Of a stretch of 64,000 bases of DNA, positions 29,562 through 39,520 are shown one piece after another. Every line of letters starts with the position of its first letter. The stretch's first letter is position 1. The stretch covers positions 186,001 to 250,000 of the forward strand of contig CAVUYM010000013.1 of assembly GCA_963745675.1 (NCBI GenBank). The letters run 5' to 3'. Below the pieces are notes generated by a model that searched no databases, had not been told where the DNA came from, and saw only the letters and a list, made by a program, of their open reading frames with translations. The stretch comes from JAUIIK01 sp963745675. Its GTDB lineage: Bacteria; Chloroflexota; Chloroflexia; Thermomicrobiales; CFX8. The translations under genes and the position numbers were made by a program.

Positions 29562-29873
29562 CGGAACACCTCCTTTGGTGTTGTCGTCGTCCCGACTCCG
29601 TTGCCGGGACACTTCAGCGAACTGATACCAGCATAGGGTCTCAGGCCCAGGCGCAGCGACTAGAGAATTGCCCATTTCGGATCTGCATGATGCATTGTCT
29701 GAATTCGAGGACAGTGATGTAGTGCTGGGCAGTCCTACCCATAGGGTCATAGTATCTACGGCAGTTTGCAGGATCCGGACTGCCTATCAGCCTTTCGCAC
29801 AGTTCACGCCGCATCGTGTTATTGTCTGATTTACAGATACATTCATGTCATCTAGCGCGAAGTTGTCCACGTA

Positions 29874-32832
29874 ATGCTTACGGATAGAACGACGCTCGTC
29901 GGTCGCGAGCGCGAGCAGCAACAACTTGGTGACCTCTTGACCGCTGCCTGCGAGGGCAGCGGTCGGCTTGTGCTGGTCTCCGGCGAGGCGGGGATCGGCA
30001 AGACGACGCTGGTGCGGGATCTGGTTGAGCGGGCAGAGAGCGGGGTGCGCTGGTGCTCAACGGGGCCTGCTACGACTTGACGACGACGCCTCCTTATGGT
30101 CCCTGGTCGGAAGCGATCCGAGGATATAGGCCGTCGGGCGCTCAGCCGTTGCCGCCAAGCTGGTTTGGGAACCCTGAAGAGATGAGCAAAATCGGTAGCC
30201 AGCCGGCGCTCTTCGAGGAGACGCGCGACATTCTTCGCCACACTCGCAGATCACCAACCGCTGGTGATCGTGCTCGAAGACCTCCACTGGGCTGATCCGT
30301 CGAGCGTCGACGCCCTGCGTTTCCTGGCGCGGACGCTGGCCGGCACGCCGACGCTGATCGTGACGACCTACCGGGACGACGAAGGCCCGGTGGCCCGGAA
30401 CATCATCGAGGCGATCCCGAGTCTCGTGCGAGAGGCGAACGCCGAGCGGATCGAACTGCGCCGCTGGCGCGAGGACGACACCCGCAAGATAATCGCCGGG
30501 CGCTACGAACTCGTTCCCGCAGATGAAGAGCGCCTGACACATTACGTCCATCATCTGGCTGAAGGCAATCCCTTCCATACGATTGAGCTGCTGCGGTCGA
30601 TCGAGAGCGACGAGACGATTCATTTGGTAGATGGGCAGTGGCGAGTTGGCCCGCTCGCAGGGCCGCAAGTCCCGCCACTGGTGCGTCAGGTGGTTGAGCG
30701 ACGCCTTGTTCGGATTATCTGATTCAACACGAGACCTGCTGGAGATCGCCTCGGTCATTGGCTACAGCGTAGCCTTCGATTTCTGGAGCAAAGTCAGTGA
30801 TGCCCAGGACGCCGAACTGCTGGTCGCAGTTGAGGAGGCTCTCCAGGCGCATCTGATCGACGAGCTGCTGGACCGCAGCGGTTTCCAGTTTCGCCACGCT
30901 CTGGTGCGAGAGACGCTTCATGCCGGGATGGTCGGTATTCGGCTTCGGTCTTGGCACGTCAGCGTTGCCGAAACGCTGATCGATGAGCCTGCGACGCATC
31001 CCGACCTCATCGCCCATCACTTTCAGCAGGCCGGTGACGAACGGGCGCTCGAATGGCTGGTCCGAGCGGCTGAGCGGGCACAAGTCACCTTCGCCTGGAA
31101 CTCTGCCGCCGAGCGTTTCGAAGCTGCCCAACAGCTGCTGACGGGCGTCGATGACCAGATCGTTGAGCGCGGCTGGCTCCTCTTGCGGCTTGGACTGCTG
31201 CTACGGATGTCGGACCAGAAAAAGAGTCTCAAAAGACTCGAACAGGCTCGTGAGCTCGGCCAGCTATCGGGAGATCGAGCACTCAAGGCTTACGCGCACT
31301 TCTATATCGGTCTGGTTCACCACTACCTCGATTTCGACGGTCTTTCAGAAATGGAAGCTGGAATCGAGGCTATAGATGCGCTAGATGAGAGCGAACTTGC
31401 GCCACTTCAAGATCGGATCGCGGCAGCGAGTCAGGACTACCTCCCTGGTATTTTCGGGCTCGGAGATCAACGCGGCACATATGTTGCGGTTCTCACTCAG
31501 GTAGGCAGGCTTGGAGAGGCGATCGAGATCGGGGAAGCATTCGTCGAGCGGGTGTTTGCGACAACTGCGGACGAGCTTCAGGCGACGATCACCTGCCGTG
31601 ATGCATTTTGGGGTTTGACTGTCTCATACGCGATGATTGGCCGAGTGCGGGACGCACGTGAGGCTTGTGCGAATGCCTATCGGGGGTATCGTGGAATTGG
31701 GAATCAGTGGGTCTTGCGATTGGCCGTCCAACAAGAACTAGAGTTGCTGATTCTGCCTTATTTCACCGATGAGATCCGGGAGAGAGAAGGCATCGAATCC
31801 ATTGCCCTCAATGCCTGGAGACAGGCGATACAGGTGGTTTCAAACGAGGATGATGTAACCATTGAGGCTGATTACGGGCTGGGATTTCTGGATGGCCGCT
31901 GGAGCGAGGCTCGACGGGCCGCCACTATCTGTAGTGCGCCCCATTGGGAGAGTGCCTCGCGTTATCTAGCCCTGCGTTCAGCAGCGGAGTTTGATCTCCA
32001 TCTAGGTAGATTCGAGCAATTTTGGGAGCGGGTGTACTCTATGCTTCCCGAGGGATCGAGGACTCAGCCGGGTAAGGCTCTTATGCCCACAGCCCTCAAA
32101 CTCCAGCAGCTTGCCGCTGAACTCTGTATCTATCAGGATGATCTCGAGCAAGCCCGCGCATGGCTTGATGCCAACGATGCCTGGTTCGCGTGGAGCGAAT
32201 CGATACTACTGCGTGCCGAAGGACAGGTTATCTGGTCGCGCTACTTCCTCGCCACAGGAGATTTCGAAGGTGCGCGGAGATGCGTCGAGGAGGCGCGCAC
32301 GATCGCGCGTGACCCCCGACAGCCGATGGCGATGCTCGTTGCCGGGCGTGCTCTTGGCGAACTTGACACGCTAGAAGGGGCCTACTCCGATGCCGAGCAA
32401 CATCTACACAACGCATTGAGGCTCGCTGAAATCTGCCGCGCGCCGTATGAAATCGCCTTGACACAACTAGCGCAGTCGGAGCTGGCCTGGGCGACGCGAG
32501 ACATACTACGAACCAAGGGTTTTCTGACACAGGCGCGTACGACGTTTGACGAGCTTGGCGCCGTTCTGCCAATGAGACGTGTAGAGAGATTGGCTGCTCT
32601 GCTGAATGCTGCTGCCAATGAACGTCCGGCTGGATTGAGCCTACGAGAGGTCGAAGTTCTAACCCTTCTCGCAGAGGGGCTGAGCAATCGGGAGATTGCC
32701 GATCTGCTCTACCTGAGCGTTCGTACTGTCGAGCGCCACTTGACAAACATTTACGGGAAGGTCGGCGCCCAAAACCGAACTCAAGCTTCCGCCTTCGCCC
32801 AGGCACACCATCTTTCATCTCAAGATATCTAA
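29874..32832 (+). CDS. AAA-ATPase / TPR / LuxR-HTH regulator, three frameshifts
   Basis: This is a homologue of the 10783 protein. It opens with TLVGREREQQQLGDLLTAA, Walker A GEAGIGKT, then GACYDLTTTPPYGPWSEAI in a second frame. A third frame has VIVLEDLHWADPSSVDALRF (Walker B). The last and longest frame (to 32832) starts near LSDSTRDLLEIASVIGY, runs through TPR-like helices and ends in a LuxR HTH with LSLREVEVLTLLAEGLSNRE and RTVERHLTNIYGKVG. Shifts lie near 30040, 30240 and 30718. If repaired it would be about 985 residues. Tiny ORFs F-H are divergent from it. Confidence 0.85.
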
Positions 32833-32989
32833 CAGCTACTCATTTCGACCCCCATTGGTTTTACGTGATCCGATTACGTGGTCATCCTAATGCGTAATTG
32901 GGGCTTGGCGCATAGATTGAAATCGGACGCGCTTGCGGCCGGGCTCTGATCCCAATCTGCTTGAGAACGGAACCGAGAGGAGATAGAAC

Positions 32990-33937
32990 GTGAAGATCGC
33001 GGTCGTTGGCGCCGGTGGAACTGGTGGATATTTCGGAGGCTTGCTAGCCAGAGCGGGAAACGACGTCACGTTCATTGCACGTGGCGAGCATCTTCGGGCT
33101 ATCCAGCGAGATGGGTTGACCATCAAGTCCGTGGACAAAGGTGATTTCATCTTGAAGGTCGAAGCCACCGATCAAACAACCGATGTCGGGCCGGTGGATC
33201 TCGTGTTGTTCTGCGTCAAAGGCTACGACAACCCGACGGCTATCGCTCAATTGCCACCACTTATTGGCCCGGAGACGATGGTGCTTTCGGTTCAGAACGG
33301 GATCGACAACGAACAGCAGATCGCCGAATCTGTGGGCAAGGAAGCGATACTGGGAGGTGCCGCGCTCCTTGTTGCTGCGATCGAATCGCCGGGAGTCGTT
33401 GTCCATACAGCGGCGGAGGGCCACATAACGTTCGGCGAATGGACGGGTGGCAGTAGCTCGCGCACTGAGCGACTGCTCGATGTATTTGAGCGTGCAGAGA
33501 TTAGCGCCAGTCTTCATTCTGATGTAAAGATCGCAATCTGGGATAAGTACATTGGAATCTGCGCCTTCAGTGGTGTCACTTCTTTGACTCGCCTGCCAAT
33601 TGGGCCAATCTTGCAATGTCCCGAAACCCGTCAGCTCTATCAGTCAACGCTCGAAGAAGTTGCAACGCTCGGACGCGCCTGTAACATCGCGCTATCTGCG
33701 GATGTGGTCGAGGCGTGGATGATATCTATGGACAAACAGGTCGCCAACCAACCCTGGGCAAGCAGTTCGATGCACCATGATCTCAAGGTTGGTCGACGGC
33801 TGGAGGTCGAAATATTGAACGGAACGGCCTCTCGTCTAGGCCGTAAGTTGGCTATTCCCACTCCGATCAATGACGTGATCTCCGCGGCGCTTGCCCCGTA
33901 CGCCGAGGGTGCGCCAGAGATCCCGTTAGCACTATAA
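32990..33937 (+). CDS. Ketopantoate reductase PanE/ApbA-like
   Basis: A GTG start follows GAGAGGAG and gives 315 residues. The N-terminal NADP motif is VVGAGGTGGYFGGLLARAG. VLSVQNGIDNEQQI is the family's substrate-loop signature. The catalytic lysine fits IWDKYIGICAFSGVTSL, but the Asn-rich stretch that follows it in E. coli PanE is not kept. It may reduce a different 2-oxo acid. The EamA transporter follows within about 40 bases. A decayed copy of this gene's 3' end lies at 34904-35082. Confidence 0.88.
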   Translation: MKIAVVGAGGTGGYFGGLLARAGNDVTFIARGEHLRAIQRDGLTIKSVDKGDFILKVEATDQTTDVGPVDLVLFCVKGYDNPTAIAQLPPLIGPETMVLSVQNGIDNEQQIAESVGKEAILGGAALLVAAIESPGVVVHTAAEGHITFGEWTGGSSSRTERLLDVFERAEISASLHSDVKIAIWDKYIGICAFSGVTSLTRLPIGPILQCPETRQLYQSTLEEVATLGRACNIALSADVVEAWMISMDKQVANQPWASSSMHHDLKVGRRLEVEILNGTASRLGRKLAIPTPINDVISAALAPYAEGAPEIPLAL

Positions 33938-33978
33938 AGCGCAGCGAACTGACCGCTCACGCGGCCGTTATCCTCGCG

Positions 33979-34854
33979 ATGCTCATCTTTGGTGCGTCGG
34001 TCGTTGCCACCCGCTCGGTTGTCGAGGACCTTCCACCTGTGGCCCTTGGAACGCTCAGGTTCGGCCAAGCAGGGCTTTTCCTTGCTCTGATCTTGGTAAT
34101 TCTCGGCGGTCAGCGCCTCTGCGCACAGGCGCGCCAAATTGTCCGGTTGCTGCTGATTGGTGTCGTCCAATACGGGATATTTGCGCTGCTATTCAATGCC
34201 GCATTGCTGCTCACAACGGCCGCACAAGGCGCCATCATGTTAGCGACGTTGCCGATCTGGACAGCAGTGATTGGGCGGATCTTGGGTACCGAATGCTTGA
34301 TGTTCCGCCAGGTGACTGGGCTTGTGATAGCGCTAGCTGGCATTGCCCTGGTCATTGGAAGTCAGGGAATTTCAGGTGTAGGTAGCGTCAATCACATGAT
34401 CGGAAATCTCGTCATGCTGGCTGCTGCGATCGTTGGCGGAATCGGAGCCGTGCTGACAAAACGGGCGGTCGCGAGCCATCCGCCGATTACGGTCACTACC
34501 TACGGGATGCTTGGTGGCGGGCTGATATTGCTCCCATTTGCCTTTGTCGAATTCGCCCGTAGCGGTGATCTGCCTTCCATTGGCTGGACAACTGCTGGGC
34601 TGGTTATTTTCTTGGGTCTCATCGGTGGAGCACTTGGTTACTCCCTATACACGTTCGCGCTTGTCAGGCTTGACGCAAGTGCCGCAGCCGTTTACATCAA
34701 CCTGAACCCTCTATCTGCCGTGCTGCTGGGGACTTTGCTCCTGGGCGAATCCATCGGGCTCGCTTTTGTTGCGGGTTTCGTGGTCATCGTTAGTGGAGTG
34801 TTACTCGTCAACTGGCCCGCTTCCGCTGGGCAACTAGAGGTTGTCCCGATCTAG
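33979..34854 (+). CDS. EamA/DMT-superfamily transporter
   Basis: About 291 residues with ten predicted membrane helices in two EamA halves. Typical pieces are GASVVATRSVVEDLPPVALG at the start, GAIMLATLPIWTAVIGRILG, and LDASAAAVYINLNPLSAVLL in the second repeat. Translation may begin earlier, because the same frame continues upstream with KRSELTAHAAVILAM and no good ATG. It is probably cotranscribed with the PanE-like gene. The substrate is unknown. Confidence 0.88.
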   Translation: MLIFGASVVATRSVVEDLPPVALGTLRFGQAGLFLALILVILGGQRLCAQARQIVRLLLIGVVQYGIFALLFNAALLLTTAAQGAIMLATLPIWTAVIGRILGTECLMFRQVTGLVIALAGIALVIGSQGISGVGSVNHMIGNLVMLAAAIVGGIGAVLTKRAVASHPPITVTTYGMLGGGLILLPFAFVEFARSGDLPSIGWTTAGLVIFLGLIGGALGYSLYTFALVRLDASAAAVYINLNPLSAVLLGTLLLGESIGLAFVAGFVVIVSGVLLVNWPASAGQLEVVPI

Positions 34855-34903
34855 CATCTAAATAGTTCGGATGACCGGTGGTAGTCGTCCGTGTTTGCAG
34901 AAC

Positions 34904-35082
34904 AGCAGCTCAATGCGCCACCATTGACCGCTGGCCAGCAGTCTGAGCTCGAGATCTTTAGTAAGTGAGCGTCGTGCCAGGGCCAGGAGCTTGGCATCCC
35001 AACACCGTCCAACGACGTCATCTGAGCCGGGCTCGCTCCAAGCGCGGATGGCTCGCCAGCGGTTCCCGAGGCGGCGGAGTAG
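34904..35082 (+). pseudogene. Decayed duplicate of the PanE-like gene 3' end
   Basis: Reading across frames gives SSSMRHH, then LELEIFSK, then QGQELGIPTPSNDVI and AGLAPSADGSPAVPEA. These match SSSMHHDL, LEVEILNG, GRKLAIPTPINDVI and AALAPYAEGAPEIP of the intact gene 1.2 kb upstream. Two in-frame TGA codons interrupt it. Only the last 60 codons or so remain, so it is a duplicated and ruined fragment. Confidence 0.7.
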
Positions 35083-35109
35083 CAACTACTATCTGAATCT
35101 TTTGCAGGC

Positions 35110-35427
35110 ATGGAATGGCACGTGAACCATCTCTGTGTCGTGTTGCTGGCTGGCCTGGGCTGTGGATTTACCCCACCCGAACCGCTCCTCGAGATGATTC
35201 ATGGCGAGTCCTACATCCGACCGCCAGCGTTGAGGAAAATTCTTGCTGTTCTGAGCGCTCGACGCCGAAGATTCGAGATGATGACCTATCAGTTGGCGCG
35301 CGAGCAGGAAGATATCGACGAATGGATCGCAGGCTGGTGGAGGCGCACCTTCCTGACCGCGGAAGGTACCGTCAAAGAGCGGCGACTGCGCGAGCTCCTG
35401 CTGGAGCACTATGGTCTCGGCGAGTGA
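35110..35427 (+). CDS. hypothetical protein, uncertain
   Basis: A 105-residue open frame. The C-terminal half (TYQLAREQEDIDEWIAGWWR, then RRLRELLLEHYGLGE) looks like true helical coding sequence. The N-terminal half is less convincing and other frames are also open there. No family recognised. It may be a fragment, since a gene remnant lies just upstream. Confidence 0.4.
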   Translation: MEWHVNHLCVVLLAGLGCGFTPPEPLLEMIHGESYIRPPALRKILAVLSARRRRFEMMTYQLAREQEDIDEWIAGWWRRTFLTAEGTVKERRLRELLLEHYGLGE

Positions 35428-35650
35428 CCAGATTCAGATCATCGGCAACGCGGGCAATTTCGTGGCGTTGATCACCTGGGAACCTCCCGAGGAGTAGCTG
35501 GCTGTCCCACGGCCCGTTGGCCCGCGCTGGTTCCCGGCGTTGAGGCTGGTGGCAGCATGAACATCCCGAAACATCGCCGATGATGCCCGCCTTTCGTGCG
35601 CTGTGCGACAATGGCTTGGTATGCTCTGAGTTCGCATTCGACTTGGTGCG

Positions 35651-36082
35651 ATGGTGGGAGTGGGGGAGTCTATCGTGCTGGTGTTCGACCGGTTGGTGCT
35701 GGATGTTGCGGATCTAGATCTGGCAACACGATTCTATAGCGAAGTTTTGGACTTTCACGTTGCTGGTCACCAGCAGTGGGAAGGGCACCGCACGGTGATC
35801 CTTCAACTTGGTGCTTTCCACGTGCTCCTGCTGGAACAGCGCGGCCTCACGGCCTCATCCTACAAGATCCCCAAAGCCGGACCGGTGATCGGACTCGCAG
35901 ACGCCCGCATCGAAGCGCGCGCTTCGGAACTCGAACGTGTAGGTGTTGATATCGTCGCGCCGCTTGCGCCTTCCCCCTGGGGCGAGCGCTCGATGATGAT
36001 TCGCGACCCCGATGGCTATCTGATCATGATTCAGGAGCCGCAGCAGGGCACTTCTGACGAGGTGGTTTCCTCCGTCGGCTAG
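35651..36082 (+). CDS. VOC-superfamily (glyoxalase/dioxygenase-like) protein
   Basis: This 143-residue protein is one pair of VOC beta-alpha-beta-beta-beta modules. The first is FDRLVLDVADLDLATRFYSE. The second ends in MMIRDPDGYLIMIQEP, with the usual Glu metal ligand near the end. Family members bind a divalent metal and act on thiol adducts, aromatic rings or antibiotics; no substrate can be named. A later start (35684, GTG, MVFDRL) is also possible. Confidence 0.85.
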   Translation: MVGVGESIVLVFDRLVLDVADLDLATRFYSEVLDFHVAGHQQWEGHRTVILQLGAFHVLLLEQRGLTASSYKIPKAGPVIGLADARIEARASELERVGVDIVAPLAPSPWGERSMMIRDPDGYLIMIQEPQQGTSDEVVSSVG

Positions 36083-36425
36083 TCGTGCCGGATGATGGAT
36101 CGGGTTGTGCTTCAAAGCGTCAAGCAGGATTTCCGGGATCAGACGCCGCAGCAGATCGAGTGCGATCTCACTCGCCGGATGCGCGAAAGATGCAGAGACG
36201 AGCACCAGTCCTGATCATCCTCTAAGTGCGGGATCTAGCTCCATCAATTGTGATGTGGCGAGGTCTCACCGCTCGATCGAAGAGGCACCAATACTGGTAT
36301 CACCAGAGTATCGTTCGTAGATCCCTCACGTCGCAAAGCCTCTGTTCGGGATGCCAACTGTGTCGCCTGCTACACCGAATTTTGAATACATCGATGGTGG
36401 AGCGGTGACTCATCTTCTCGACCAT

Positions 36426-36500
36426 CGTAGGGGTGAACCTTGTGTTCACCCGCGAACGTATGCGTGCTCGTGGCCGGGCAAGACAAGCTTGGCCCCTACG
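36426..36500. repeat. Dispersed CGTAGGGGTGAAC..CACCC repeat, copy 2
   Basis: CGTAGGGGTGAACCTTGTGT opens a GGGTGAAC/GTTCACCC hairpin. Then come CGCGAACGT, a GGCCGGGCAAG stretch and a closing CTTGGCCCCTACG. It has the same plan as 13759-13832. Nothing else recognisable lies in the 36083-36550 gap. Confidence 0.7.
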
Positions 36501-36550
36501 CTATTCCCAGATCCTGCCGTCTTCGGCACTCAGTATTTCGGAGATCCGGT

Positions 36551-37045
36551 CTAGTCAAACTCGACGCTGATGACCCAGGCGTTCTGGTCGGTAACGGTGA
36601 CGGTGATGTTGATATGGCTTGCCGTCAGGTCGCCCGGCGGCGCGACGCGGCAGCCATCGATCGAATAGCGTGCCACGGCTGTGCCGCTCTGGTCCGGTAC
36701 CGTGCCTTCGACCTGGGTGAATGAGCAGTGGTCGTCAATGGTTGTGCCGTCGAAGATGGACGCCCATGACGTGCGTAGATTCGAGCTGAAATTTTCAATC
36801 GCTGCATCGAGATCGCGACGGATGAACCAGTCGAGCAGGAGCTGATCGGCACGATCGTAAGCCTGAACTGCCTGTGGATTGTCGAGCGGCAGGCCAATGT
36901 CCGCGGGACGCGTTATCTGCCCCGGACCATCGTCGCGGCTGATGTCGTCATCATCGCCTCCGCCACCGATGCAAGCCGGGAGCAGCAATGTCGCTATCAG
37001 GAGCAACAGGAAAACGAGGGTTCGACGCTTTGGGCGCTTATTCAT
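36551..37045 (-). CDS. Putative lipoprotein
   Basis: The frame extends upstream, but ATG 37045 (MNKRPKRRTL) gives a perfect lipoprotein signal: a basic start, LVFLLLLIATLLLPAC lipobox, then Gly-Gly-Gly-Asp spacer. About 164 residues. The mature part is acidic with a small alpha/beta domain (NINITVTV-like end: INITVTVTDQNAWVISVEFD). It is anchored outside the membrane. It could be the last gene of the minus operon that starts at 39363, 97 bases behind the LLM gene. Confidence 0.8.
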   Translation of the reverse strand: MNKRPKRRTLVFLLLLIATLLLPACIGGGGDDDDISRDDGPGQITRPADIGLPLDNPQAVQAYDRADQLLLDWFIRRDLDAAIENFSSNLRTSWASIFDGTTIDDHCSFTQVEGTVPDQSGTAVARYSIDGCRVAPPGDLTASHINITVTVTDQNAWVISVEFD

Positions 37046-37142
37046 CCGACTGCCCGACGTGCCATGAGCTTGAAGCGAGACGTTGAGGTGAGGATTCAGG
37101 CTCATTCGAAGCCGCATTGACGGTCACAGATACGATGTCTCT

Positions 37143-38093
37143 CTACAGCCGGCCAAGCAGCTCGATCAGGCGCTGCTCTTCACCGGCACGATCGGACACC
37201 GGAATGGGCATGACGAGCAGTTGTTCGAAGCCGGAGTCGAGGAGCTGGTTCAGGCGCTCTCCGACGCTCTCTTCATCGCCAACAAGTACCAGCTGGTCGA
37301 GCAGTTCGTCGCTGTATTCATTGTTCGATCCGAGCGGGTAACCCGCGCCGGCGAACATCTGCTGGTAGAAGGGCATCTGAGTATAGATGCCGAGTTCTTT
37401 GCGCGACGCCGTATATGCGTCCTCCCGATTTTCGGCAAAGGCGACCGAAATGTGGGCGACGAGATCCGGGCGTTCCCGACCGGCCTTCTCCGCTCCGCGT
37501 TCCATGGCCGGCAACGCTGTGTCGTACATGTAGTCGAGCGGGGTGACCCAGGAGATCGCGCCGTCAGTTAGCTCGCCGGCCGTCTCGAATGATTTCGGGC
37601 CAAGCGCCGAGATCAGGACCGGTGTGCCGGGTGCGCCGGGCAGACGGCCGCGGACGCTATAGAACTCGCCGCGGAACTCAACTTCGCCATCGTGGAGGAT
37701 CGGGCGCAGCACCTGGAGATACTCGCGCAAGCGGCTGAGCGGACGGTCGAACGGCACGCCATAGATGCCGCCCATCGTCGGTCCGTGGCTGATACCGATG
37801 CCCAGTTGCAGGCGTCCGGGCGCGAGGTCGTCGAGGACTAGCGCCTGAGTCGCAACCGCAAATGGTTCGCGGGTGAAGGCCGGGATGATCGAGGTACCGA
37901 GTTTGATCGAGTCCGTCTGAACGGCGGCGGCGGCGTAGAGCGTTAGCGTGTCAGAACCCATCGCGCCCATCGTCATCCAGGCGGTCGAGACGCCGGCCTG
38001 TTCGGCGTGGACGATCAGCTCAACCGCCCGGCTGGCGCGGCCCCGGCGTATATTCAGCCCGACGCGCTCGCGCTTGCTCAATCCGTCTTCCAC
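37143..38093 (-). CDS. LLM-class F420-type oxidoreductase
   Basis: This 316-residue TIM-barrel protein has the luciferase-like pattern. It includes GLNIRRGRASRAVELIVHAE, KLGTSIIPAFTREPF, GRLQLGIGISHGPTMGGIYG and VLISALGPKSFETAGELTDG. The GIGISHG loop near residue 100 fits F420-dependent members better than FMN monooxygenases. It acts in the cytosol on an unknown substrate. It overlaps the upstream membrane-protein gene by 16 bases, indicating an operon. Confidence 0.88.
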   Translation of the reverse strand: MEDGLSKRERVGLNIRRGRASRAVELIVHAEQAGVSTAWMTMGAMGSDTLTLYAAAAVQTDSIKLGTSIIPAFTREPFAVATQALVLDDLAPGRLQLGIGISHGPTMGGIYGVPFDRPLSRLREYLQVLRPILHDGEVEFRGEFYSVRGRLPGAPGTPVLISALGPKSFETAGELTDGAISWVTPLDYMYDTALPAMERGAEKAGRERPDLVAHISVAFAENREDAYTASRKELGIYTQMPFYQQMFAGAGYPLGSNNEYSDELLDQLVLVGDEESVGERLNQLLDSGFEQLLVMPIPVSDRAGEEQRLIELLGRL

Positions 38094-38635
38094 GGTAAAT
38101 CCTCCTCCGGTGTATCAGTCGGTGACGTCCGTTCAAGGGATGCGATGATCGCTTCCCAGTCTGCAAATTCATCGGCCCGATCGCCACCGCCCGAAAAGGT
38201 CAGCAGGCAACCAATGCGATCGAAGCGTTCCAAGATGCTCAATCCGCCATCTGGTCCGAAATCTATCCGCACCAGATTGTCGGTTGCCTCCACGCTAGCA
38301 TCTCCCCGGTTCTGGTTGCGTTCGACCATTGCTCCGGCGACCTCGTCCCAGTCCGGGTATTCTGGGCGGCCGAGGATCTGTTCAGAGAAGCCGAGAATCG
38401 TGCCGTTTGGTGATGTTGCGGTCCATGACGCGGCTCTCCAACCCCATCCATCGGGCAGGATCAGGGCACAATGTTCACCGTCGGTTTGTACTCTGCGCTG
38501 GCCATTAACCGTCTCAATCCCCGTTTCCCCGTAGCGGCTGGCGATCAGGGCGGCCGTGATCAATAGTGTGACACCCAGGACGAGTGCGATCTGGATGCGG
38601 CTGTCTTTGCGGATGCGTTGGATCATGGTCGCCAT
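38078..38635 (-). CDS. Single-pass membrane protein, unknown function
   Basis: 185 residues with one membrane helix near 16-33 (IALVLGVTLLITAALIA). A larger outside domain follows, with GEHCALILPDGWGWRAASW. Its start overlaps the stop of the upstream gene by one base (TAATG), and its stop overlaps the LLM gene start. The domain has two Cys that could pair. Family not recognised. Confidence 0.75.
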   Translation of the reverse strand: MATMIQRIRKDSRIQIALVLGVTLLITAALIASRYGETGIETVNGQRRVQTDGEHCALILPDGWGWRAASWTATSPNGTILGFSEQILGRPEYPDWDEVAGAMVERNQNRGDASVEATDNLVRIDFGPDGGLSILERFDRIGCLLTFSGGGDRADEFADWEAIIASLERTSPTDTPEEDLPWKTD

Positions 38636-39363
38636 TATTCCCGTTCCACCGCGTCGATGAGCCAGAGCGTGCCGGTATGGAGCACGAGATCGAAGCGACG
38701 AAGGTCTGTGAGTTTGCGCTGGTGTTCGAGGATGTCGGCGAGTGGTGTCTTTACAATAGAAGATGCGACAACCTTGACGTCTGGATCGTCCAGGTACTCC
38801 GTTAATGCAGCCAGCAGAGCGTCACGCCCGCGAACATCTTCAATGACCTCTGCGGCCCAGGCCAACTTGTCTTTACGAGGTGCATCGAAGCCTGGGTGGC
38901 GCGGGCCACTGGCCGCATGTTGGTAGAAATAGAGCATCAGGCAGCGACTCCAGTCGCGGTAGATCTTGTGGTTGCCCGGTTCGCGGCGCTCGGCAATCGT
39001 CAGGCCGTTGATTTGTGCGTCGACCAACGCCTGAGGAACATCTGCGCTTTGCGCTTCCTCAATTTGCTCGGCCTTGAGCCGGAACCAGGAGTCGTCATCC
39101 GGTAATGCTCCACAGGCGCGCAGAAATCCGAATATCCGGCCGATACCGTCCTCGTAATATTCAAGCGTGATCCTACCCGCCTCGGTTTCTGATCGCCCCT
39201 GGCTGCGCAGTTCGTCCCAGGTTTCAACAAAGCAGGTGTGCTGGAGATGTTCGATCATCCCACGCAGCGCAGTTTCAGATGCCCGAAACCAGTGATCCTG
39301 CTCGTCGTCTAGCCAGCTCCGCAGAACACCTTCATCGGTTCCATTGCTTCCCAGCGACCCCAC
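38635..39363 (-). CDS. hypothetical protein, first gene of a minus-strand operon
   Basis: 242 residues, mostly helical and acidic, soluble. Segments include WLDDEQDHWFRASETALRGM, YYEDGIGRIFGFLRACGALP and a C-terminal FDLVLHTGTLWLIDAVERE. It shares TAATG coupling with the next gene. The family is unknown to me. The AGCG-rich region upstream separates it from the divergent RraA-like gene. Confidence 0.7.
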   Translation of the reverse strand: MGSLGSNGTDEGVLRSWLDDEQDHWFRASETALRGMIEHLQHTCFVETWDELRSQGRSETEAGRITLEYYEDGIGRIFGFLRACGALPDDDSWFRLKAEQIEEAQSADVPQALVDAQINGLTIAERREPGNHKIYRDWSRCLMLYFYQHAASGPRHPGFDAPRKDKLAWAAEVIEDVRGRDALLAALTEYLDDPDVKVVASSIVKTPLADILEHQRKLTDLRRFDLVLHTGTLWLIDAVERE

Positions 39364-39520
39364 GGCCTACCTCCCCGACCGAAATAGTACGCCCTGGGAT
39401 AAGGTCCGTGCAGGCATTTGCCCCCTGGTGGATGAACGTACAGGTGATTCATGAGCCGAATGGGCCTGCTATGCTGTTCGTCTGAAGACCTTCTATCGTA
39501 GTGCGCTAGGAAAACTGCCA

